Of a stretch of 64,000 nt of DNA, positions 25,188 to 33,769 are shown one piece after another. The notes below the pieces were generated by a model. The model ran no database searches and was not told where the DNA came from. It saw only the letters and a list, made by a program, of their open reading frames with translations. The translations under genes were made by a program, and so were the position numbers. The stretch is from contig NZ_JAZHRR010000001.1 in NCBI RefSeq assembly GCF_036924515.1, positions 2,203,001-2,267,000 of the forward strand, read 5' to 3'. Within the stretch, counting starts at the first letter, position 1. The number at the start of each line of letters is the position of its first letter. The stretch is from Bradyrhizobium sp. AZCC 1610 (GTDB lineage: Bacteria; Pseudomonadota; Alphaproteobacteria; Rhizobiales; Xanthobacteraceae).

Positions 25188-26156
25188 TCAGGAAACATCC
25201 GGCGCCGGATCGGCGCAATGCGCCTTGTGGATCGCGGAGGGAACGAACCCGAAATGCTTCCGGAACACGCGGCTGAAGTGCGACGAACTGGAAAAGCCCC
25301 ACGAAAATGCGACGTCCGTGATCGTCTTTCCGTGCTGGGTCTCCAGCTCCTGCCGGCAGTGCAGCAGTCGCGCCCGCCAGATGTAATCGCTGACGGTCAT
25401 GCCCTTGTCGCTGAACAGCATGTGCAGGTAGCGCTTGGTGCAGCCCAATGCCGCCGAGATCTGGTCGATGCAAAGATCCGGGTCGCGCAGATGCTCGCGG
25501 ATGAAGGCTTGAGCCCGAATGTACATCGCCTCGGGACCGACCCGATCGAACATCGTGTCGGCCTCGCGCAGCGGCAACAGCAGCAGATCGATCAGCGAAT
25601 CGGCGACGCCGATGGCGTTGTAGGGCGACAGCCTCTTCGCTTCATCAAACGCGGTGTGCACGAAGTCGTAGGCGATGCGGCCGGTGCCGTTACGCGCGGA
25701 GAGCTTGCACGGCAACATCTTAGCCGTGCGGAAGCCGCGTTCGTGCAGCAGTGCCTTTGGGACGATCACGACCTCGTGCCGGGTCAACGACGGGCTCACG
25801 ATCGTGTGCGGGCAGGAGACGTCATAGGCGAGGCAGTCGCCGGGCATGATGTCGATGCGACGGCCACCCTGTTCGAAATGAGAGATGCCGTAGGTTTGGA
25901 ACAGTATCTTGACGTAGGGATGCTCGCTCAGCTTGGTACCTGAGACCGTGTGCGCGATACGATGCTGGCTTGCCTCGATCTGACACAGCTTTAGCTGCGA
26001 AACGGTTGTGTAGTTTATCCGCCCCTCGAGCGAAGAACCTTCCAGCGGATCGACGTCAAACTGGCCGCAGAGATCTGTCAGTGCATCTGACCAAGTTTGG
26101 ATCTGTTTCTTCGGCGCCAACCCGGAAGTGCTGAGTGAACGAACTGTATCAGACAT
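25188..26156 (-). CDS. AraC-family transcriptional regulator
   Basis: The product has 322 residues: an AraC-binding-like (FeaR/cupin-type) N-terminal domain (about 20-190) and two helix-turn-helix motifs at the C-terminus (about 215-312, CIDQISAALGCTKRYLHMLF and ITDVAFSWGFSSSSHFSRVFRKHFG). It is divergent from xoxF with 404 bases between, so xoxF is its likely target, perhaps sensing an alcohol or aldehyde; no ligand can be read from the sequence. Confidence 0.9.
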   Translation of the reverse strand: MSDTVRSLSTSGLAPKKQIQTWSDALTDLCGQFDVDPLEGSSLEGRINYTTVSQLKLCQIEASQHRIAHTVSGTKLSEHPYVKILFQTYGISHFEQGGRRIDIMPGDCLAYDVSCPHTIVSPSLTRHEVVIVPKALLHERGFRTAKMLPCKLSARNGTGRIAYDFVHTAFDEAKRLSPYNAIGVADSLIDLLLLPLREADTMFDRVGPEAMYIRAQAFIREHLRDPDLCIDQISAALGCTKRYLHMLFSDKGMTVSDYIWRARLLHCRQELETQHGKTITDVAFSWGFSSSSHFSRVFRKHFGFVPSAIHKAHCADPAPDVS

Positions 26157-26344
26157 TGCCCAGCCACCGATTTGAGAACAGGCCGCGACCTCCGCCTAGG
26201 CGTCGGTCAGATGGTCGTGACATTTGGCCCCAATTTAGGCAGTCGCCAGGGAAGTTGCGCAGATTCTTCCCAATATCCCTTTGACAATCCTCCAACTTAG
26301 TTTCGGCGGCGTCAAGGGAAACCTCGACCGGGGGCCGCGCGGGT

Positions 26345-26360
26345 GCTTGTGGGAACAAGC
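26345..26360. promoter_or_regulatory. Inverted repeat in the araC-xoxF intergenic region
   Basis: GCTTGT (26345-26350) and ACAAGC (26355-26360) form a 6-bp dyad with a GGGA spacer, about 200 bases before xoxF. The 26157-26560 gap as a whole holds no gene that I can support; it is the divergent control region and also contains the elements at 26432 and 26469. Confidence 0.3.
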
Positions 26361-26431
26361 CCACGATTGATGCTTCGCAGCATGAGAAGACGGCTTCCGA
26401 GGCCCGAAATTAAAAAGTTCATTGGGTTTCG

Positions 26432-26459
26432 CTTCTGAGCAAACGCGCTTCGCTCTTGG
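26432..26459 (-). promoter_or_regulatory. Element shared by the pqqA and xoxF upstream regions (xoxF copy)
   Basis: Read on the minus strand this is CCAAGAGCGAAG-N4-TTTGC-TCAGAAG, matching the pqqA copy (5365-5392) in the 12-mer, the gap length and TTTGC. It ends 102 bases before the xoxF start codon. AAGTTTCC follows at 26462-26469 on the plus strand, as it does beside the pqqA copy. It is a candidate activator site. Confidence 0.45.
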
Positions 26460-26468
26460 GCAAGTTTC

Positions 26469-26493
26469 CTATTCCCGAACGGGATAGGAATAG
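26469..26493. promoter_or_regulatory. Inverted repeat upstream of xoxF
   Basis: CTATTCC (26469-26475) and GGAATAG (26487-26493) are perfect complements around CGAACGGGATA; an inner TCCCG-AA-CGGGA dyad is also present. The site is about 70 bases upstream of the start codon. The inner half-sites resemble those at 22505-22523 before the TonB receptor. It is a candidate operator near the transcription start. Confidence 0.35.
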
Positions 26494-26560
26494 CGACCAA
26501 CAATGGAAGAATGGGCCGTTTCGGCGGAAACCCAAAACTCGTATCTTGGAGGAAACCACT

Positions 26561-28366
26561 ATGCGCAAGGTGCTATCCGCAGCCTGTCTTGGCGCTATGG
26601 CGACATTCGTTGTCGGCATCGCATACGCCAACGAAGAACTGATCAAGATGTCGCAGAACCCAAAGGACTGGGTGCAGCCGGCCGGCGACTACGCCAATAC
26701 ACGCTTCTCGAAGCTTAACCAGATCAACGCGTCCAACGTCGGCAAGCTCCAGGTCGCCTGGACCTTCTCGACCGGCGTGCTGCGTGGTCATGAGGGCGGG
26801 CCGCTCATCATCGGCAACATGATGTACGTCCATACGCCGTTCCCGAACAAGGTCTATGCCCTTGACCTTTCGCAGGAGAACAAGATCGTCTGGAAGTACG
26901 AGCCGAAGCAGGATCCGAACGTCATTCCGGTGATGTGCTGCGATACCGTCAATCGCGGCGTGGCCTATGGCGACGGCAAGATCTTCCTGCATCAGGCCGA
27001 CACCACGCTGGTCGCGCTCGATGCCAAGACCGGCCAGGTTGCGTGGAGCGTCAAGAATGGAGATCCGGGCAAGGGCGCCACGGGCACCTCCGCGCCGCTC
27101 GTCGTCAAGGACAAGGTCCTGGTCGGCATTTCCGGCGGCGAGTTTGGCGTGCAATGTCACGTCACCGCTTACGATCTCAAGTCCGGCAAGCAAGTGTGGC
27201 GGGCGTTCTCCGAAGGGCCGGACGACCAGATCCTGGTCGACCCCGTGAAGACGACCGAGCTCGGCAAGCCGATCGGCAAGGATTCGAGCATCAAGACCTG
27301 GCAAGGCGATCAGTGGAAGATCGGCGGCGGCTGCACATGGGGCTGGTTGTCCTATGACCCCGGTCTGAACATGGTCTATTACGGGTCCGGCAACCCCTCG
27401 ACCTGGAACCCGAAACAGCGTCCGGGCGACAACAAGTGGTCGATGACCGTCTTTGCGCGCAATCCGGACACCGGTATGGCCAACTGGGTCTATCAGATGA
27501 CGCCCCATGATGAGTGGGACTACGACGGCGTCAACGAAATGATCCTCAGTGACCAGGAGATCAATGGCCAGGCGCGCAAGCTGTTGACCCATTTCGACCG
27601 CAACGGTCTGGCTTACACGATGGACCGTACCAACGGCGAACTCTTGGTGGCCGAGAAGTACGATCCGAAGGTGAACTGGACCACCGGCGTCGACATGAAC
27701 AAGAGTTCGCCGACCTACGGCCGTCCCAAGGTGGTCGATCAGTATTCGACCGAAAAGGGCGGCGAAGACAAGAACACCAAGGGCATCTGCCCGGCCGCGC
27801 TCGGCACCAAGGACGAGCAGCCGGCAGCCTATTCGCCCGATACGCAACTGTTCTACGTGCCGACCAACCACGTCTGCATGGACTACGAGCCGTTCAAGGT
27901 GAGCTACACCGCGGGCCAGCCCTATGTCGGCGCGACCCTGTCGATGTATCCGCCTCAGGGCGAGAGCCACATGGGCAACTTCATTGCCTGGGACAACAAG
28001 ACCGGCAAGATCGTCTGGTCGAACAAGGAGCAGTTCTCGGTGTGGTCGGGAGCGCTCGCGACGGCAGGCGGCGTGGTGTTCTACGGAACGCTCGAAGGCT
28101 ATCTGAAGGCAGTCGATGCCAAGACGGGCAAGGAGCTCTACAAGTTCAAGACCCCCTCCGGCATCATCGGCAACGTCACGACCTATGAGAACGGCGGCCG
28201 GCAGTATGTCGCAGTGCTGTCCGGCGTTGGCGGCTGGGCGGGTATCGGCCTTGCCGCAGGTCTGACCGATCCGACAGCAGGTCTCGGCGCGGTCGGTGGC
28301 TATGCCGCGCTGAGCAACTATACCGCGCTCGGCGGCACGCTCACGGTGTTCGCGCTGCCGCAGTGA
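26561..28366 (+). CDS. xoxF: Lanthanide-dependent methanol dehydrogenase XoxF
   Basis: This 601-residue periplasmic PQQ enzyme oxidises methanol to formaldehyde. It has a signal peptide (1-23, AYA-NE), eight quinoprotein propeller blades, the vicinal disulfide Cys126-Cys127 ([10 protein letters not shown]) and the metal site DEWDYDG with catalytic Asp320 and the extra Asp322 that marks lanthanide-binding XoxF proteins rather than calcium MxaF. TTGGAGGAAACC precedes ATG 26561; the longer frame from 26456 lacks a signal peptide at its start. It is followed by xoxG, frmA and gfa on the same strand and shares an upstream element with pqqA. The absence of mxa genes makes XoxF the main methanol dehydrogenase encoded here. 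Confidence 0.97.
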   Translation: MRKVLSAACLGAMATFVVGIAYANEELIKMSQNPKDWVQPAGDYANTRFSKLNQINASNVGKLQVAWTFSTGVLRGHEGGPLIIGNMMYVHTPFPNKVYALDLSQENKIVWKYEPKQDPNVIPVMCCDTVNRGVAYGDGKIFLHQADTTLVALDAKTGQVAWSVKNGDPGKGATGTSAPLVVKDKVLVGISGGEFGVQCHVTAYDLKSGKQVWRAFSEGPDDQILVDPVKTTELGKPIGKDSSIKTWQGDQWKIGGGCTWGWLSYDPGLNMVYYGSGNPSTWNPKQRPGDNKWSMTVFARNPDTGMANWVYQMTPHDEWDYDGVNEMILSDQEINGQARKLLTHFDRNGLAYTMDRTNGELLVAEKYDPKVNWTTGVDMNKSSPTYGRPKVVDQYSTEKGGEDKNTKGICPAALGTKDEQPAAYSPDTQLFYVPTNHVCMDYEPFKVSYTAGQPYVGATLSMYPPQGESHMGNFIAWDNKTGKIVWSNKEQFSVWSGALATAGGVVFYGTLEGYLKAVDAKTGKELYKFKTPSGIIGNVTTYENGGRQYVAVLSGVGGWAGIGLAAGLTDPTAGLGAVGGYAALSNYTALGGTLTVFALPQ

Positions 28367-28442
28367 ACTGAACCAGCCTCGTTCCGGCGCGTGGATTGCT
28401 CCATGCGCCGGTTCGCCTTTACCGAATCTCGAGGAAAAGCTC

Positions 28443-28949
28443 TTGCGTACAATCTGGTTTGTGGGTGCCGCGATGATCCTCGTGGTATCAGGAGGAATTA
28501 CCATCGCTGAAAATGCCGTCGATACGACTGCCGTCAAGTCCGAGGACGGAAAGTACCTCGACAAGGAAGGCAATCCGACCTTCAAGGTCGCGGCCGACGG
28601 CACGGTGGATTGGTATACCTACTCCGGGTACCGCCGCTATCACTCGGAATGCCACGTCTGCCATGGCCCCGACGGGATGGGATCGACCTACGCCCCTGCT
28701 CTCACGGATTCACTCAAGACCATGAGTTACGGTGACTTCGTCGGCGTAGTTGCGAGCGGTCGCCAGAACGGCAACTCCGTCATGCCTGCGCTCGGCGATA
28801 ATCCGAACGTCGCCTGCTACATGGACGACTTCTACGTCTATCTGCGTGCCCGCGCCAATAACGCCGTCGGGCGCGTGCGACCTGCCAAGCGTGAAGACAA
28901 ACCCGATGCCTACACCGAGACAGAAAAGTCCTGCATGGGAAGCAAATGA
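28443..28949 (+). CDS. xoxG: Cytochrome c, electron acceptor of XoxF
   Basis: The product is a 168-residue periplasmic c-type cytochrome with a signal peptide (1-22) and one haem site C70-HV-CH74. A Met in SVMPALG is the likely axial ligand. XoxG takes electrons from the PQQ of XoxF. The frame starts with TTG at 28443, preceded by GAGGAAAAGC; no ATG gives a signal peptide, so a rare start codon seems real and may hold XoxG below XoxF. It lies 76 bases after xoxF. Confidence 0.93.
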   Translation: MRTIWFVGAAMILVVSGGITIAENAVDTTAVKSEDGKYLDKEGNPTFKVAADGTVDWYTYSGYRRYHSECHVCHGPDGMGSTYAPALTDSLKTMSYGDFVGVVASGRQNGNSVMPALGDNPNVACYMDDFYVYLRARANNAVGRVRPAKREDKPDAYTETEKSCMGSK

Positions 28950-29022
28950 TCATGCCGAACATGCGAGGTGCACATCCTGGTGCGTCCGTGCAGCGATTTG
29001 AAAAGCTAAGGTGGAGTTTAAG

Positions 29023-30129
29023 ATGAAGACCCGCGCTGCTGTCGCATTCGAGGCCAAAAAGCCTCTTGAAATCGTTGAGGTCGATCTGGAAGGCCCGAAG
29101 GCCGGTGAAGTCCTCGTCGAGATAAAGGCGACCGGCATCTGTCACACCGATGCCTACACGCTCGATGGATTCGACAGCGAAGGAATCTTTCCTTCGATTC
29201 TCGGTCATGAAGGCGCAGGCATCGTCCGGGAGGTTGGGCCGGGCGTGACGTCGGTCAAGGCCGGCGATCATGTGATTCCGCTCTACACGCCGGAGTGCCG
29301 CCAGTGCAAAAGCTGCCTGAGCGGCAAGACCAATCTTTGTACCGCCATCCGCGCCACCCAGGGCAAGGGGCTGATGCCGGACGGCACCTCGCGCTTCAGC
29401 TATCAGGGCAAGCCGATCTACCACTATATGGGCTGCTCGACCTTCTCGAACTTTACCGTGCTGCCGGAGATCGCGGTGGCCAAGATTCGCGAGGACGCGC
29501 CCTTCGACAAGAGCTGCTACATCGGTTGCGGGGTGACGACGGGCGTTGGCGCCGTAGTCAATACGGCCAAGGTGACTCCGGGCGCCAACGTCGTCGTGTT
29601 CGGTCTCGGCGGCATCGGGCTCAACGTCATCCAGGGCGCGAAGATGGTGGGCGCCGACAAGATCGTCGGCGTTGACATCAACGATTCCAAGGAAGACTGG
29701 GGCCGTCGTTTCGGCATGACCCATTTCGTCAACCCGACCAAGGTGAGCGACATCGTCCAGCATCTGGTCGGGCTCACCGATGGCGGTGCCGACTACACCT
29801 TCGACTGCACCGGCAATACCACCGTCATGCGGCAGGCTCTTGAAGCGTGCCATCGCGGTTGGGGCGTCTCGGTCGTTATCGGGGTCGCGGAGTCTGGCAG
29901 GGAAATCGCCACCCGGCCGTTCCAACTGGTGACCGGCCGCGTCTGGAAGGGCACGGCCTTTGGCGGTGCGCGCGGCCGCACCGATGTGCCGAAAATCGTC
30001 GACTGGTACATGAACGGAAAGATCGAGATCGATCCGATGATCACCCACGTCCTCAAGCTGGAGGAGATCAACCACGGATTCGATCTCATGCACCAGGGCA
30101 AGTCGATCCGCTCGGTTGTCGTGTTCTGA
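29023..30129 (+). CDS. frmA: S-(hydroxymethyl)glutathione dehydrogenase (class III alcohol dehydrogenase)
   Basis: The product is a 368-residue cytoplasmic zinc enzyme that oxidises the glutathione adduct of formaldehyde to S-formylglutathione with NAD. Catalytic zinc ligands are in GICHTD, GHEGAG and IGCGVTTG, the structural zinc site is [15 protein letters not shown], and the NAD fold is [16 protein letters not shown] precedes ATG 29023. Its place after xoxFG and before gfa completes the methanol-to-formyl-glutathione route; FghA (19443) finishes it. Confidence 0.96.
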   Translation: MKTRAAVAFEAKKPLEIVEVDLEGPKAGEVLVEIKATGICHTDAYTLDGFDSEGIFPSILGHEGAGIVREVGPGVTSVKAGDHVIPLYTPECRQCKSCLSGKTNLCTAIRATQGKGLMPDGTSRFSYQGKPIYHYMGCSTFSNFTVLPEIAVAKIREDAPFDKSCYIGCGVTTGVGAVVNTAKVTPGANVVVFGLGGIGLNVIQGAKMVGADKIVGVDINDSKEDWGRRFGMTHFVNPTKVSDIVQHLVGLTDGGADYTFDCTGNTTVMRQALEACHRGWGVSVVIGVAESGREIATRPFQLVTGRVWKGTAFGGARGRTDVPKIVDWYMNGKIEIDPMITHVLKLEEINHGFDLMHQGKSIRSVVVF

Positions 30130-30162
30130 CTGGAGAACTTCAAACACAAGGAGGATAAGCCC

Positions 30163-30732
30163 ATGACTGTTCATATTCACCCAGCGATTGATAGCGGCGT
30201 AAAGAAGGGGACCGGCAGCTTCGCCGGTGGCACCCTTGTGTGCAAATGCAAAGACAAGCCGGTCAAGGTCGCTATCACGGGCGATGTCGCCCACAACCAC
30301 GCTTGTGGCTGCACCAAATGCTGGAAGCCCGAGGGGGCGACCTTCTCCGTCGTCGCCGTCGTGCCGCGCGATAATGTGAAAGTGCTCGAGAATGGCGACA
30401 AGCTGCAGATTGTCGACACCTCGGCAGCGATCCAGCGCCATGCCTGCAAGGCCTGCGGCACGCATATGTACGGCCGGATCGAGAACACCGGGCATCCATT
30501 CTACGGGCTCGACTTCATCCATCCCGAGCTGTTCCAGGAAGGTGGATGGGCGGCTCCTGGGTTTGCTGCGTTCGTGTCGTCCGTGCTGGAGTCCGGTGTT
30601 CAACCGGGCGAGATGGACGGAATCAGGGCGAGGCTGAAAGAACTCGGGCTCGAGCCTTATGATTGCCTGTCGCCGCCTTTGATGGATGCGATCTCGAGCC
30701 ATGTGGCAAAGTCCAAGGCCAAAGCTGCTTGA
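30163..30732 (+). CDS. gfa: S-(hydroxymethyl)glutathione synthase / Gfa
   Basis: The product is a 189-residue zinc protein of the Gfa family, with Cys motifs CKCKDKP, CGCTKC and CKACGTH for two zinc ions. It is proposed to speed the condensation of formaldehyde with glutathione; some biochemical work suggests that it binds glutathione rather than catalysing. AAGGAGG lies before the ATG and the gap to frmA is 33 bases, consistent with one operon. The stop codon overlaps a hairpin (AAGCTGC 30722-30728 / GCAGCTT 30738-30744) that may end the transcript. Confidence 0.94.
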   Translation: MTVHIHPAIDSGVKKGTGSFAGGTLVCKCKDKPVKVAITGDVAHNHACGCTKCWKPEGATFSVVAVVPRDNVKVLENGDKLQIVDTSAAIQRHACKACGTHMYGRIENTGHPFYGLDFIHPELFQEGGWAAPGFAAFVSSVLESGVQPGEMDGIRARLKELGLEPYDCLSPPLMDAISSHVAKSKAKAA

Positions 30733-31192
30733 ACAAGGCAGCTTGAAACGGGTGCTGGCCTGATCCTGCCCGACTTCGAACTCGCGCTGATGGCGATCGC
30801 CATCAGCGGCGCCGCACGCCGAGTGCATGAGGTCGTGCAATTCCTTCGTTGATGCCGGTGGGTAAAGCAGCCTGCCGGCTATCGGGGTCGTGCAACCATC
30901 CCGAGCCGGCGGCTCGCTGGCGCGACTGGCGCCGCGGATAATTCCAGGACATCGAAGCCCTCCGAGGTCTTTGCTCATCGCCATGCCGTCCATGGCAAGT
31001 TGCGGCGCGTGCACAACCGGCTGCATTTGACCGATCGTCTGATTTTGCATGCTGCAGCGCGATGCGCCTTGTCGTGGCAGCCGCGATGCTGAAGGCGGAT
31101 ATCTTTCGAAGGTGTTGACCCATTGAGCGGTTCCCTTCTATGGACGATGCTGCCCTGACCGCACAGACGTGACCTCGCAAGGATTCGCCACG
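30733..31192. other. Intergenic region without a supported gene
   Basis: These 460 bases between gfa and the FAH-family gene contain minus-strand open frames of up to about 125 residues, but their composition (Arg/Ser/Ala-rich, no domain, no ribosome-binding site) looks non-coding. Apart from the hairpin at the gfa stop I see no repeat or RNA gene. The promoter of the 31193 gene should lie here. Confidence 0.5.
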
Positions 31193-32383
31193 ATGCCGAT
31201 CGCCACAGACGCCGCATTCATTCTACCCGACGATTTCGCCGGCGCCGCGCTGATGGGGCGGATCTGGCGTCCCGACCTCGCCGGCCCGTCGGTGGTCGCG
31301 ATCCGCCAGGACGGCGTGTTCGACATCACCGAGGATTTCCCCACCGCCAGCCAGCTTGCCGCCGCCGCGGATCCGGCGCAGGCGCTGCGCGCCGCGCGCG
31401 GCCAGCGGGTAGGCACGCTGCAGGATCTGTTGAACAACACGCCGCCCGACACCCGCGATCCGACCAGGCCATGGTTGCTGGCTCCGATCGATCTCCAAGT
31501 GATCAAGGCTGCCGGCGTGACCTTCGCGGTGTCGATGCTGGAGCGGGTGATCGAGGAGCGGGCGCGCGGCAATCCGGATTCGGCAGAGGCGATCCGGGCC
31601 GAGGTGACGCGGATCGTCGGCACCGACCTGTCCCGGCTGAAGCCGGGCTCGGCCGAAGCGCAGCACGTAAAGGACGTGCTGGTTTCCCAGAATGCCTGGA
31701 GCCAGTATCTCGAAGTCGGCATCGGACCGGACGCCGAGGTATTTACCAAGGCGCCGGTCCTGTCGGCGGTGGGCACATGCGTGGATGCCGGCCTGCATCC
31801 GAAATCGACCTGGAATAATCCGGAGCCCGAGGTAGTGCTGGTGGTGACGAGCGACGGCCGTATCGCCGGCGCCACGCTTGGCAATGACGTCAATCTGCGC
31901 GACTTCGAGGGACGCTCGGCGCTGCTCTTGTCCAAGGCCAAGGACAACAACGCGTCCTGCGCCATCGGGCCGTTCGTGCGGTTCTTCGATGAAAGCTTCA
32001 CGCTCGACGACGTGCGGAAGATGGAGATCTCGCTGGAGGTGAAGGGACCGGAAGGCTTCGTGCTGCACGGCGCATCTTCCCTGACCCAGATCAGCCGCGA
32101 TCCGGCCGACATCGTGGGGCAGACGATCAACGAGAACCACCAGTATCCAGACGGTTTCGTGCTGTTCCTGGGCACCATGTTCGCGCCGATCCAGGACCGT
32201 GCCGTGAAGGGGCAGGGGTTCACCCACGTGGAAGGCGATCTGGTGACGGTCGCAACCCCGAAACTCGGCCGGCTGACCAATCGCATGCGCCACAGCGGCG
32301 ACTGCGAACCTTGGAAATTCGGCCTGACCGAGCTCTTCGCCGCGTTGATGCGCCGCAAGGGTGTCGGCCGAAGCGGCAATTAG
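31193..32383 (+). CDS. Fumarylacetoacetate hydrolase-family protein
   Basis: The product has 396 residues. The C-terminal FAH fold (about 190-390) shows LSAVGTCVDAGLHPKSTWNNPEPEVVLVV with the metal-binding acidic residues, GNDVNLRDFEGRSALLLSKAKDNNASCAIGPF and a terminal GDLVTVATPKLG segment. The long N-terminal half resembles FAH-type dehydratases of 2-keto-3-deoxy sugar acids (XylX-like), so sugar-acid breakdown is more likely than tyrosine breakdown. ATG 31193 has AAGGA 8 bases upstream; GTG 31169 is possible. The next gene, 34 bases on, is a sugar-type oxidoreductase, which fits this view. Confidence 0.85.
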   Translation: MPIATDAAFILPDDFAGAALMGRIWRPDLAGPSVVAIRQDGVFDITEDFPTASQLAAAADPAQALRAARGQRVGTLQDLLNNTPPDTRDPTRPWLLAPIDLQVIKAAGVTFAVSMLERVIEERARGNPDSAEAIRAEVTRIVGTDLSRLKPGSAEAQHVKDVLVSQNAWSQYLEVGIGPDAEVFTKAPVLSAVGTCVDAGLHPKSTWNNPEPEVVLVVTSDGRIAGATLGNDVNLRDFEGRSALLLSKAKDNNASCAIGPFVRFFDESFTLDDVRKMEISLEVKGPEGFVLHGASSLTQISRDPADIVGQTINENHQYPDGFVLFLGTMFAPIQDRAVKGQGFTHVEGDLVTVATPKLGRLTNRMRHSGDCEPWKFGLTELFAALMRRKGVGRSGN

Positions 32384-32417
32384 CCTCTAGCCGCGACAAC
32401 CGGGAGGCATTTGCGCA

Positions 32418-33587
32418 ATGGCGAAAATCAGGATCGGTCTGGCTGGCTGCGGCTTCGTGTCCGAGCTGCATATGCATGCCTACCGGCGCGTCTATGGCGT
32501 GGATGTCGAAGTCAGGGCCGTTGCGGCGCGAGGCGATCATGTCGTCGAGTTTGCCCGCCGTCACCAGATCCCGACGGCGTATCGCAGCTTTCGCGACTTG
32601 ATCGCCGACGCTGATATCGACGTCATCGACATCTGCACGCCGCCCAATTTGCACGCGTCGATGATCGTCGATGCGATGCAAGCCGGTAAGCATGTGATCT
32701 GCGAAAAGCCATTCGGAGGCTATTTCGGGCGCGAAGGCGACAAGCTGCCGATCGGCAAGCATGTGCCGAAAGCATTGATGTACGAGCGCGTGCTGGAGGA
32801 AATGGAAAATACCCGCGCGGCGATCGACAAGACCGGCAGGCTCTTCATGTATGCGGAGGACTGGATCTACGCGCCGGCAGTGACCAAGACCGTCGAGATC
32901 CTCAAGGCCACCAAGGACAAGATCCTGTTCATGAAGGGGGAGGAGAGTCACTCTGGCTCGCATGCCGCGCACGCCGCACAATGGGCGCTGACCGGCGGCG
33001 GCTCGCTGATCCGGATGGGATGCCACCCGCTTTCGGCGGTACTCTATCTCAAGCAGGTCGAGGCGAAGGCGCGGGGCGAATCGATCAGCGTGGAAAACGT
33101 GACGTGTGATGTCGGCAATGTCACGGCGTGCCTGCGTCCGGACGAACGGGCCGTGCTCAAGGCCAATCCCGTCGATGTCGAGGATTGGGGCATGCTCACA
33201 GCCACCTTCTCCGATGGCACCAAGGCCACGGTTTTTTCCGGCGACATGATCCTCGGCGGCGTGCGCAACCTGATCGAAACCTATACCAGCAGCGGCTCGC
33301 TATTCGCCAACATCACGCCAAATACGCACATGATGAGCTATCAGACCAGCGAGGAGAAGCTCGCAAGCGTCTACATCACTGAAAAGGTCGATCGGAAGAC
33401 CGGCTGGCAATATATCTGCCTCGAGGAAGAATGGACGCGCGGCTACGTGCAGGAAATTCAGGACTTCATGGAATGCGTCGCAACCGGCCGGCAGCCGCTC
33501 TCGGATCTGGCGCTGGCCTTTGAGACCATCAAGGTCAACTACGCCGGCTATTGGGCTGCCGAAGAAGGCCGCCGCGTCACGCTGTGA
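32418..33587 (+). CDS. Gfo/Idh/MocA-family oxidoreductase
   Basis: The product has 389 residues: an N-terminal NAD(P)-binding fold (GLAGCGFVSELHMHAY) and the family motif EKPFG at about residues 95-99, followed by the alpha/beta substrate domain. Such enzymes oxidise hydroxyl groups of sugars, inositols or sugar acids. It follows the FAH-family gene by 34 bases, suggesting a short sugar-acid pathway operon. Compared with typical members it carries an insertion after EKPFG (GYFGREGDKLPIGKHVP). Confidence 0.88.
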   Translation: MAKIRIGLAGCGFVSELHMHAYRRVYGVDVEVRAVAARGDHVVEFARRHQIPTAYRSFRDLIADADIDVIDICTPPNLHASMIVDAMQAGKHVICEKPFGGYFGREGDKLPIGKHVPKALMYERVLEEMENTRAAIDKTGRLFMYAEDWIYAPAVTKTVEILKATKDKILFMKGEESHSGSHAAHAAQWALTGGGSLIRMGCHPLSAVLYLKQVEAKARGESISVENVTCDVGNVTACLRPDERAVLKANPVDVEDWGMLTATFSDGTKATVFSGDMILGGVRNLIETYTSSGSLFANITPNTHMMSYQTSEEKLASVYITEKVDRKTGWQYICLEEEWTRGYVQEIQDFMECVATGRQPLSDLALAFETIKVNYAGYWAAEEGRRVTL

Positions 33588-33608
33588 TCGGCACCGGTGC
33601 TCGTGTCA

Positions 33609-33747
33609 CCTCGCCCCGCGTGCGGGGAGAGGTCGGATCGCATCGAAGATGCGATCCGGGTGAGGGGGACTCTCCGTGCACTCACGTCTTTCGAATTTGT
33701 TGAGACAGCCCCTCACCCCACCCTCTCCCCGCAAGAGCGGGGCGAGG
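33609..33747. repeat. Composite palindromic intergenic repeat
   Basis: The left arm CTCGCCCCGC...GCGGGGAGAGG (33609-33632) is repeated in inverted form as CCTCTCCCCGC...GCGGGGCGAG (33722-33747). A second pair, GGGTGAGGGG and CCCCTCACCC, lies inside, together with a GGATCGCATC/GATGCGATCC hairpin. It resembles the mosaic intergenic repeats common in rhizobia. Located between convergent genes, it can fold as a long terminator-like structure. Confidence 0.75.
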
Positions 33748-33769
33748 GAGATCGACAGCAATGGCGGCG

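Noticed and set aside
26281..26303. TTGACA as a sigma-70 -35 box for xoxF
   Set aside because: No acceptable -10 hexamer is found 16-18 bases downstream, and the site is 275 bases from the gene.
26573..28603. Minus-strand open frame of 676 codons across xoxF
   Set aside because: It is a shadow of xoxF; no ribosome-binding site, and the composition is His/Arg/Ala-rich without a fold.
28780..31050. Minus-strand open frame of 756 codons across frmA and gfa
   Set aside because: It is the antisense of two well-supported genes in high-GC DNA; its translation has no domain or signal and depends on the codon bias of the plus-strand genes.
30803..31180. Minus-strand open frame of 125 codons in the gap after gfa
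   Set aside because: No ribosome-binding site, low-complexity composition and no recognisable homology.
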